Positions 24,762 to 30,673 of a DNA stretch of 33,510 nt are shown here, piece after piece. A program made the translations under genes and the position numbers. The notes below the pieces were generated by a model that was given only the letters and a program-made list of their open reading frames with translations, was not told the origin of the DNA and made no database searches. The number at the start of each line of letters is the position of its first letter. Position 1 is the first letter of the stretch. The DNA comes from an uncultured Hyphomicrobiales bacterium (lineage in GTDB: Bacteria; Pseudomonadota; Alphaproteobacteria; Rhizobiales; Beijerinckiaceae), in assembly GCA_903884435.1 (NCBI GenBank), contig CAISEY010000014.1:1-33510 (forward strand). Direction: 5' to 3'.

Positions 24762-26057
24762 CTATCGACCTTCGCGCTTGCCGGCGGTTCCGAAGGCGAT
24801 TCCCGAGACCACGGCGGCCTTGCCGAACTTCGCCCGCAGGGCGTCGATCGCGGCTTCCGTCGCCTTGATCTTGCCGACTCCGGTGTCGACGAGGTCGCCG
24901 TGGTCGGCTTCGACGGCTGGCGAGAGATCGGCGAGCCCGACGCCGATGAGGCGGAACGAGGGGCCCGTGGCTTCCTTCGCGAGCAATTCGCGCGCCGCCT
25001 CGAAGATCCGCCTCGCGAGTTGGGTCGGTTCGTTGAGGGCCCTCGCGCGGGTGCGAAGCCGGAAATCCGCGGTCTTCAGCTTGAGAGTGACCGTCCTGCC
25101 GGCGATCTCCTGGGCTTTCAGCCGGCCCGAGACCTTTTCCGAGAGCAGCCAGAGTTTCCGCGTCAGGCTTTCGAGATCGGCGAGGTCGTGCTCGAACGTG
25201 GTTTCCGCCGAGACGTTCTTGCCATCGCGTTCCGGCGTCACGGGACGCGCGTCGATTCCCCGCGCGAGCCGCCACAACCGTCCGCCCTCCGCGCCATATT
25301 TGCGGAACATGTCCGCCTCGCCGGCGCGCTGGAGATCGCCGATGGTGGCGAAGCCGTCGGCCTCCAGCCGGCGCGCGCCCACCGCGCCGACTCCCCAGAT
25401 GGAGCCGACCGGCCGCGGCGCCAGAAAGGCCAGCGCCTCGGCCCGGCCGATGATCGCGAAGCCGCGAGGCTTGTCGAGGTCGGAGGCCGTTTTCGCCAGA
25501 AACTTGCAATAGCTGAGGCCGACGGAGACGGTGACGCCAATCTCGCGCTCGGCCCGCGCCGCGAACCGGGCGAGCGTCAGGGCGGGGCTCGCGCCATGCA
25601 AAAGGTCGGTCCCCGCGAGATCGAGGAAGGCCTCGTCGATCGACAGCGGTTCGACCAGCGGCGTCAGCGCCAGCATCATTTCGCGGATTTCCCGGCCGAC
25701 GCGGGCGTATTTCGCCATGTCGGGCTTGATGACCACAGCGTCCGGGCAAAGGGGCAAGGCCTTGAACATCGGCATGGCCGAGCGGACGCCGAAGGTGCGG
25801 GCGATGTAACAGCAGGTCGAGACGACGCCGCGCTTGCCGCCGCCGATGATGACGGGCCGGTCGCGCAACGCCGGATTGTCGCGCTTTTCCACGGCGGCGT
25901 AAAAAGCGTCGCAATCGACATGCGCAATGGGCAGGCGCCCCAGTTCCGGGTGGGCAAGAACGCGCGGAGAGCCGCAAGCCTGGCAGCGGCGCGACGCTCG
26001 TGGCGATTGCGCGAGGCAATCGCGACAGATTGTCGCCGCTTCGGGCGAGCCGGTCAC
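24762..26057 (-). CDS. dinB: DNA polymerase IV (Y family) with N-terminal zinc-ribbon-like extension
   Basis: Error-prone translesion polymerase. The 431-residue protein has the catalytic acidic residues Asp48 ([17 protein letters not shown]) and Asp141-Glu142 ([13 protein letters not shown]), the [22 protein letters not shown] palm segment, and the little-finger domain (about 250-370). An N-terminal extension of about 40 residues has Cys11-x2-Cys14 and Cys25-x2-Cys28, a likely zinc ribbon, often seen in alphaproteobacterial DinB. The C-terminus (GTAGKREGR) lacks an obvious beta-clamp-binding motif. GTG 26057 overlaps the DUF3572 stop by 4 bases (GTGA), so the two are coupled. Confidence 0.95.
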   Translation of the reverse strand: MTGSPEAATICRDCLAQSPRASRRCQACGSPRVLAHPELGRLPIAHVDCDAFYAAVEKRDNPALRDRPVIIGGGKRGVVSTCCYIARTFGVRSAMPMFKALPLCPDAVVIKPDMAKYARVGREIREMMLALTPLVEPLSIDEAFLDLAGTDLLHGASPALTLARFAARAEREIGVTVSVGLSYCKFLAKTASDLDKPRGFAIIGRAEALAFLAPRPVGSIWGVGAVGARRLEADGFATIGDLQRAGEADMFRKYGAEGGRLWRLARGIDARPVTPERDGKNVSAETTFEHDLADLESLTRKLWLLSEKVSGRLKAQEIAGRTVTLKLKTADFRLRTRARALNEPTQLARRIFEAARELLAKEATGPSFRLIGVGLADLSPAVEADHGDLVDTGVGKIKATEAAIDALRAKFGKAAVVSGIAFGTAGKREGR

Positions 26058-26359
26058 GCGCCGAAATCCGGGGGCGGTCCGGCGAGCAGCGCGTGCGCGC
26101 GCGCGATGTCGCCCGGCGGGTGGCCGGAGGCCGAGGCGAAGGCCAGTAGCAGCCGCTCGTCGCCCGCGATATGATCCAGCACGCCCGCCAGGAATCCCGG
26201 CGCGGCCGCGGCTTTTCGCAGATTGCGGGGATCGAGGCCGGTGAGACTCAGGAACGGTTCGAGGCGCTCGATGTCGGAGGCGAGAAAGCCGAGGCCTTCC
26301 GCGGCCAGTCCCTCGGCCCATTCCAGCGATTTGGTCAGTTTATTCCCGGGGAGTCCCAT
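26054..26359 (-). CDS. DUF3572 family protein
   Basis: A 101-residue protein of the DUF3572 family (PF12096), known only as a conserved alphaproteobacterial protein near divK/pleD. Recognised by [25 protein letters not shown] and the C-terminal [25 protein letters not shown], and by its position between dinB and divK. All-helical and soluble by appearance. ATG 26359 gives a normal length; the first few residues are less certain. Its stop overlaps the dinB start. Function unknown; coupling to dinB may reflect a role in DNA damage, which is inference only. Confidence 0.88.
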   Translation of the reverse strand: MGLPGNKLTKSLEWAEGLAAEGLGFLASDIERLEPFLSLTGLDPRNLRKAAAAPGFLAGVLDHIAGDERLLLAFASASGHPPGDIARAHALLAGPPPDFGA

Positions 26360-26370
26360 GGGGGCGAGCC

Positions 26371-26404
26371 AATTGTCAATTCGTCAAGGAACGGCGCCTA
26401 TACT
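26371..26404 (+). promoter_or_regulatory. Candidate divK promoter region with short palindrome
   Basis: Between the divergent DUF3572 and divK genes lies AATTGTCAATT (26371-26381), a perfect 5-bp inverted repeat about one base, followed by TATACT at 26399-26404. TTGTCA (26373-26378) as -35 would give a 20-base spacer, longer than usual, so the promoter assignment is tentative. The palindrome could be an operator. Confidence 0.3.
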
Positions 26405-26480
26405 CTAGCACATACCCGGAGTTCGCCCACCCTGCCGCTTCGGGGCGCGGAGGGCGAAATTCCCGGAGATCGGGATCGAG

Positions 26481-26852
26481 ATGAAAAAGACAGTTCTCAT
26501 TGTCGAGGACAATGAGCTCAACATGAAGCTCTTCAACGATCTGCTCGAGGCGCATGGTTACGCGACCGTGCAAACGCGCAATGGCGTCGAGGCTGTCGAG
26601 CTGACGCGCAAGCACATGCCGGACCTCATTCTGATGGACATCCAGCTGCCCGAGGTTTCCGGCCTTCAGGTGACCCAATGGATCAAGGACGACGAAAAGC
26701 TGCGTCACATTCCCGTGATCGCCGTCACGGCCTTCGCCATGAAGGGCGACGAGGAGAAAATCAGGCAGGGCGGCTGCGAGGCCTATCTGTCGAAGCCTAT
26801 TTCGGTGGTCAAATTTCTCGAAACCGTTCGTAATTATCTCGGCGGCAAGTGA
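26481..26852 (+). CDS. divK: DivK, single-domain response regulator of cell polarity
   Basis: A 123-residue receiver-only protein. DivK is phosphorylated by DivJ and dephosphorylated by PleC, and controls CtrA through DivL-CckA and PleD in the Caulobacter model. The acidic pocket (ED at 9-10), phospho-acceptor Asp53 in [13 protein letters not shown], Thr in [10 protein letters not shown], and Lys in YLSKPIS are all present. The N-terminal [20 protein letters not shown] is the DivK hallmark that separates it from other CheY-like proteins. pleD follows after 13 bases, the conserved divK-pleD operon. Confidence 0.96.
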   Translation: MKKTVLIVEDNELNMKLFNDLLEAHGYATVQTRNGVEAVELTRKHMPDLILMDIQLPEVSGLQVTQWIKDDEKLRHIPVIAVTAFAMKGDEEKIRQGGCEAYLSKPISVVKFLETVRNYLGGK

Positions 26853-26865
26853 GGCGCGCCCGGTC

Positions 26866-28236
26866 ATGACAGCCCGTATTCTGATCGTCGATGACATACT
26901 CTCCAACATCAAGCTGCTCGAGGCGCGGCTGAACGCCGAATATTTCGACGTTCTGACCGCGACCAGCGGGCCGCAGGCCCTGACCATTTGCGAGCAGGGG
27001 CTCGCGGACATCGTGCTGCTCGACGTGATGATGCCCGGCATGGACGGCTTCGAAGTGTGCCGCCGGCTCAAGTCCGACATTTCCACCGCGCATATTCCCG
27101 TCGTGATGGTGACGGCGCTCGACCAGCCGTCCGACCGCGTCAGGGGCCTCGAGGCCGGCGCCGACGACTTCCTCACCAAGCCCGTCGACGAGATCGCGCT
27201 GATCGCGCGGGTGCGTTCGCTGGCGCGGCTCAAGGTCGTGCTCGACGAACTGCGCGCGCGCGCCTCGACCTCCGCCGCGCTCGGTCTGCCCGATCCGCTC
27301 GCGCACGTCCTCTCGGACAAGTGCGACGGCGGCCGCATTCTGGTCATCGACGATCGCGAAAGCTCGAGCGAGCGCATCGTCGGCGCCCTCGCGGCGAAAC
27401 ACAAAATGTCCGTCGAGAAGGCGCCGCAGGAAGCCCTGTTCCGCGGGGCGGAAGGCGACTGGGATCTCTTCATCGTCAGCCTGGGCCTGAAGGATTACGA
27501 CGGCCTGCGCCTGTGCAGTCAGGTGCGCTCGCTGGAGCGCACGCGGCATCTGCCGTTGCTGATGATCGCCGACATCGAGGACAGGACGCGCGTGTTGCGC
27601 GGCCTTGACCTTGGCGTCAACGACTTCCTGATGCGGCCCATCGACCGCAACGAACTCGTCGCGCGCGTGCGCACGCAATTGCGCCGCAAACGCTACGCCG
27701 ACGCGCTGCGCGACAATCTCAAGGCCTCCATCGAGATGGCCGTGGTCGATCCGCTGACCGGCCTCAACAACCGCCGTTATCTCGAAAGCCATCTGGCCTC
27801 GTTGCTCGACGTGGCGTCGCGACGCGGCCAGGCGGTGTCTTTCATGATTCTCGACATCGACCATTTCAAGTCGGTGAACGACACATGGGGCCACGCCGCC
27901 GGAGACGAGGTGCTCAAGGGCTTCGCCGCGCGTTGCAAGCGGGTCGTGCGCCAGGTGGATCTGCTGTGCCGCTTTGGCGGCGAGGAATTCGTCGTGGTGA
28001 TGCCGGACACGCCCATGGCGACAGCCGCGGTCATCGCCGAGCGCCTGCGCGCGGCGGTGCAGGGGGAAGGGTTCCAGATCGGCGACGGCCAGAAGGCCAT
28101 TCCCGTGACCGTTTCCATCGGACTGGCGGAGACCGGCGGCAGTCCGGATCCCGACAATCTGTTCCGGCGCGCCGACAGGGCGCTCTACCGTTCGAAAAGC
28201 TCCGGTCGCAACCGGGTCACGGCCGCCGCCGCGTGA
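26866..28236 (+). CDS. pleD: PleD, receiver-receiver-GGDEF diguanylate cyclase
   Basis: Makes cyclic di-GMP and controls polar development in Caulobacter; homologs regulate motility and surface growth. The 456-residue protein has REC1 (1-120) with Asp53 in IVLLDVMMPGMDGF, a second receiver (about 155-272) in which the acceptor position is not an Asp (LFIVSLGLKDYDG), so it is likely an adaptor, and a GGDEF domain (about 290-456). The active site is GGEEF at 371-375 and the inhibitory site RQVD (362-365) lies five residues upstream, so feedback inhibition by c-di-GMP is expected. Start ATG 26866 follows divK by 13 bases. An 8-bp hairpin begins at its stop codon. Confidence 0.96.
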   Translation: MTARILIVDDILSNIKLLEARLNAEYFDVLTATSGPQALTICEQGLADIVLLDVMMPGMDGFEVCRRLKSDISTAHIPVVMVTALDQPSDRVRGLEAGADDFLTKPVDEIALIARVRSLARLKVVLDELRARASTSAALGLPDPLAHVLSDKCDGGRILVIDDRESSSERIVGALAAKHKMSVEKAPQEALFRGAEGDWDLFIVSLGLKDYDGLRLCSQVRSLERTRHLPLLMIADIEDRTRVLRGLDLGVNDFLMRPIDRNELVARVRTQLRRKRYADALRDNLKASIEMAVVDPLTGLNNRRYLESHLASLLDVASRRGQAVSFMILDIDHFKSVNDTWGHAAGDEVLKGFAARCKRVVRQVDLLCRFGGEEFVVVMPDTPMATAAVIAERLRAAVQGEGFQIGDGQKAIPVTVSIGLAETGGSPDPDNLFRRADRALYRSKSSGRNRVTAAAA

Positions 28237-28253
28237 GGCGATGTTTCGCCTCA
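28234..28253 (+). terminator. Hairpin at the pleD stop codon, possible weak terminator
   Basis: TGAGGCGA (28234-28241) and TCGCCTCA (28246-28253) form a perfect 8-bp stem with a TGTT loop. No T-tract follows, so it may be an mRNA 3'-end stabiliser or a weak terminator. Confidence 0.4.
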
Positions 28254-28576
28254 ATCCGGGCGCGATCTCCGGCATAATGAGTTCGCATCGTCGATTCGTT
28301 CCGGCGCCCCGCGCGTTAACCCCAATCGTTTAGGTAAACGAGTGATGAACGGGGAAGATCGCGATTTCGGCGTTGCAATGAACCGGCCGCCGCGTAGTGT
28401 CGAGTCACCGGCGCACGTGGCGCTGGCCCGCCGAAAGGCCCCGGTGATCGGGCGCCAGGGCGGGAGAAAACCGGATCGTCCAGTTCCCTGGACCTCCGGG
28501 AAACGTCAGACGGTCGCCGGGTAAAGTTACCCTGCGGAGTGCTCAGGTCCGCCGCATCTCCTGGGTCCGTGGGGTC
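28254..28576. other. Long intergenic region after pleD without a supported gene
   Basis: No supported protein gene. Open frames on both strands (60 and 100 codons) show no domain and no strong ribosome-binding site. Small structured elements are seen: the inverted repeat CGTTTA-GG-TAAACG at 28327-28340, CCAGGG (28455-28460) that can pair with CCCTGG (28487-28492), and GGGTAA-AG-TTACCC (28519-28532). CATAAT at 28273-28278 resembles a -10 hexamer but lacks a matching -35. It leads into the long hairpin at 28577-28631. Confidence 0.5.
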
Positions 28577-28631
28577 GGCCGGTCGGCAATGGTGGGAGTG
28601 GCCTCCTCGAAACACCATTGTCCGACCGGCC
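28577..28631 (+). ncRNA. Long, nearly perfect hairpin, candidate structured RNA
   Basis: The arms 28577-28594 and 28613-28631 pair over 18 bases with a single bulged A, and enclose an 18-base loop in which GGAG and CTCC can pair further. Outside the stem, CGTGGGG (28568-28574) can pair with CCTTGCG (28633-28639), including G-U pairs, extending the rod. No T-tract follows on either strand, so it is not a simple terminator. The rod-like fold is reminiscent of 6S-type or other small RNAs, but I cannot match it to a known family. Strand is assigned as plus by default. Confidence 0.4.
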
Positions 28632-28694
28632 TCCTTGCGTCTGGCGATCGCGCCTCGCGAATCCGGTCTTGCTTCCAGATTGTTCCGCGCAAGA

Positions 28695-28720
28695 AAAAAG
28701 CCGCCCCGAGGGGCGGCTTC
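28695..28720 (-). terminator. Rho-independent terminator of rpmG
   Basis: On the minus strand GCCGCCCC (complement of 28718-28711) pairs with GGGGCGGC (28708-28701) around a 2-base loop and is followed by TTTTTT (28700-28695). Classic intrinsic terminator, 22 bases after the rpmG stop. Confidence 0.93.
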
Positions 28721-28742
28721 GCAGGCGGCGCCTGAAGCGCGT

Positions 28743-28910
28743 TTACTTGATCTTCGTTTCCTTGAACTCGACGTGCTTGCGCGCGACGGGATCGTATTTC
28801 TTCATCGACAGCTTCTCTGTCTTGGTGCGGGCGTTTTTCGACGTGACGTAGAAAAAGCCCGTCTCGGCGGTCGAGAGCATCTTGATCTTGATATTCGCGG
28901 TCTTGGCCAT
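28743..28910 (-). CDS. rpmG: 50S ribosomal protein L33
   Basis: A 55-residue large-subunit protein beginning [26 protein letters not shown] and ending [11 protein letters not shown], the standard proteobacterial L33. It has no cysteines, so it is the zinc-independent (C-minus) form. ATG 28910 is chosen because it gives the exact family length; the open frame continues 24 codons upstream without a plausible N-terminus. rpmG near divK-pleD is a common Hyphomicrobiales neighbourhood. An intrinsic terminator follows. Confidence 0.97.
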   Translation of the reverse strand: MAKTANIKIKMLSTAETGFFYVTSKNARTKTEKLSMKKYDPVARKHVEFKETKIK

Positions 28911-29055
28911 GACGAAAGTCCTGAAAGGGGCGGCGGAGGGCGTTTGAGCGCCGGCTCGATTGGCCGCACCATACGGATGCAAGGCGGGAAGTCAAGGATT
29001 TGCCGGCGACGACCGATTGCGGCATCATTCTTTCTTCCGAATGGATGGCCGCTGC

Positions 29056-29529
29056 ATGAAGGTTTCCTTTGTTTTCTGGTTCATCGTGGCTTCGACCCGG
29101 GCTTTCGCGCCCGCGGCGGCCCATGACGGCAAACACTTTTCCGCCGGCGCGCCGGGCGATCCGAAACAGAAGGCGCGCGTCGTCGAAATCGTGATGCGCG
29201 AGGGGGCCGGGGTCATGTCGTTCGCGCCGGACCGGCTCGAGGTCAGGCGCGGCGAGCAAATCCGTTTCCGCCTCAGAAACGAGGGCGCCCTGCCGCATGA
29301 ATTCATGCTCGCGACGGCGCGGGAAAACGCCGATCACGGCAAGCTCATGGAAAAGTTTCCGGAGATGGAGCACGACGATCCCAACGGGACGCGGCTGGCG
29401 CCGGGCGCCTCGGCCGAAATTCTCTGGAAATTCACCAGAAAGGGCGCGTTCGAATTCGCCTGTCTCATTCCCGGACACCACGCCCTGGGGATGCATGGCG
29501 TCGTCATCGTCAAACAGGAGCGGCCATGA
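29056..29529 (+). CDS. Exported cupredoxin, blue-copper-type protein
   Basis: A periplasmic copper protein of the plastocyanin/azurin fold, 157 residues with the chosen start. Signal peptide MKVSFVFWFIVASTRAFAPAAA is cleaved before HDG. The cupredoxin domain carries a full type 1 copper set: His81 (LPHEFML), Cys136, His141 and Met146 (ACLIPGHHALGMHG). ATG 29056 is preferred, with GGATGG about 7 bases upstream; ATG 29041 would add five residues. It overlaps the CusF-like gene by 4 bases (ATGA), so they are coupled. Copper carriage or resistance in the periplasm is the likely role. No copper-responsive operator was recognised upstream. Confidence 0.92.
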   Translation: MKVSFVFWFIVASTRAFAPAAAHDGKHFSAGAPGDPKQKARVVEIVMREGAGVMSFAPDRLEVRRGEQIRFRLRNEGALPHEFMLATARENADHGKLMEKFPEMEHDDPNGTRLAPGASAEILWKFTRKGAFEFACLIPGHHALGMHGVVIVKQERP

Positions 29530-29813
29530 AACAGACGATTGCCCTGCTTTTCGCGGCGTGGGCGTCGGCGGGAGTCCTCGCCCAGGACGCGCTCGACGCC
29601 CTTGGCAAGGTGACGAAGATCGACGCCGCTGCCGGCAAGCTGACGATCGATCACGGGCCGGTCAAAAGCCTCGACATGCCCGCGATGACGATGGTCTATC
29701 GCGCCGGCGACGGCGTCGCCCTGAACGATCTGAAGCCTGGCGACAGGATCAGGTTCGCCGCCGGCAAGGTGGACGGACAATACACCGTCCTCAGGCTCGA
29801 AAAAGCGAAATAG
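29526..29813 (+). CDS. CusF-like periplasmic copper-binding protein
   Basis: A 95-residue protein: signal peptide MKQTIALLFAAWASAGVLA, then a small beta-barrel of the CusF family (PF11604). The metal site can be aligned to E. coli CusF: His43 (IDHGPV) with His36, and Met54 and Met56 (MPAMTM) with Met47 and Met49. The Trp44 that caps the copper in E. coli CusF is replaced by Met51, a common variant, which may give a four-ligand His-Met site. It is coupled to the upstream cupredoxin by a 4-base overlap. No CusCBA efflux genes lie in the window. Confidence 0.92.
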   Translation: MKQTIALLFAAWASAGVLAQDALDALGKVTKIDAAAGKLTIDHGPVKSLDMPAMTMVYRAGDGVALNDLKPGDRIRFAAGKVDGQYTVLRLEKAK

Positions 29814-29822
29814 CGGAATCCG

Positions 29823-30590
29823 TTACACCAGTTCCCTCATCCATCCCTTTCGCCCGAATCGGTAGACCGGCGTGGGCAGATGTCGGCTCATGCCGAGCGC
29901 GATGCGGTTTTCGAGCTCGGCGAGAATCGTGCGCGTGATCGCGACGAGGCCGAGATCGAGCGCCTCGCGGATGGTGACCCAGACAAGTTCGGTGAGTTCC
30001 GAGTCCGGTCCGACGAAGCCCTCGACGCGTTTGCTCACGGCGGTGGCGTCGGCGGCGAGAAACAGCGCGTCGAAGCGGATTTTGTTGCGCGGCGGCGTGA
30101 TGGCGCGGCCGATGAAGTGAATGTCCTCGAGCGAGGGAAATATCCCGTGCGCGGCGAAGTCCCGCCACGCGCCTTCGGGCGCCTGGTCGGGGACGCCCAT
30201 GTCGGCGGCGCCAATCAGCAGTCCGGTTTCCTCGAAAGTCTCGCGGATGGCCGCGAGCGCGACGGCGCGCGCGCCGGCGGGCGAGGGATTGCGCAGGCAG
30301 GCCATCAGCTTTTGTTCGGTGATGGAATCGAGCGCGCCGGCGATGTTCATGCGCCGGTCGGCGGGCTCGACGCGCCCGCCGGGAAACACGAACTTTCCCG
30401 GCATGAACTTGTGCCCGGCGTGACGCCTGCCCATGAGCACCCTGGGTTCGGGGCCCGTGCGGTCGATGAGGATGAGCGTCGCGGCCTGGCGCGGCCTCAC
30501 GCCCGTCACGGGCTGCGCAATGACGCGCGCGTAAAGCTCGCGCGTCAGCTCGGCCGCGAGATCCTGGGGATGGGGGAGGGGCGTGGACAT
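29823..30590 (-). CDS. Nudix hydrolase (NUDT19-like subgroup)
   Basis: Nudix enzymes cleave nucleoside diphosphates linked to another group. The 255-residue protein has RPRQAATLILIDR, KFVFPGGRVEPAD (67-78), and the Nudix helix RETFEETGL at 116-124. The first half of the Nudix box is degenerate: the usual upstream Glu is Arg108 in ARAVALAAIRETFEETG, as in the large NUDT7/NUDT19-like group, some of which act on CoA derivatives. Substrate here is unknown. ATG 30590 gives a sensible N-terminus, although no clear ribosome-binding site is seen. It is convergent with the CusF-like gene. Confidence 0.9.
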   Translation of the reverse strand: MSTPLPHPQDLAAELTRELYARVIAQPVTGVRPRQAATLILIDRTGPEPRVLMGRRHAGHKFMPGKFVFPGGRVEPADRRMNIAGALDSITEQKLMACLRNPSPAGARAVALAAIRETFEETGLLIGAADMGVPDQAPEGAWRDFAAHGIFPSLEDIHFIGRAITPPRNKIRFDALFLAADATAVSKRVEGFVGPDSELTELVWVTIREALDLGLVAITRTILAELENRIALGMSRHLPTPVYRFGRKGWMRELV

Positions 30591-30673
30591 GGAGGACTCG
30601 CTGTTGGCGAGCCCTCCTAGCCTTTCGAGGAAGGCGCGGCGAGTCCCGCGCCTCAAACGCGAGTCCCTTGTCC

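Noticed and set aside
26373-26387. TTGTCAATTCGTCAA as an FNR/FixK site upstream of divK
   Set aside because: The half-site TTGTC does not fit TTGAY and the total length is 15 rather than 14.
28314-28332. Possible CtrA site (TTAA...TTTA) after pleD
   Set aside because: The spacing between half-sites is 9 rather than 7 and the second half-site has a mismatch.
28316-28618. 100-codon minus-strand and 60-codon plus-strand (28342-28524) frames in the pleD-rpmG gap
   Set aside because: No domain, atypical Pro/Arg-rich composition, no convincing ribosome-binding site; the region is better explained by RNA structure or as non-coding.
29041-29055. Upstream ATG at 29041 as the cupredoxin start
   Set aside because: It adds MDGRC before a typical signal peptide and has no upstream ribosome-binding site, whereas 29056 has GGATGG at suitable spacing.
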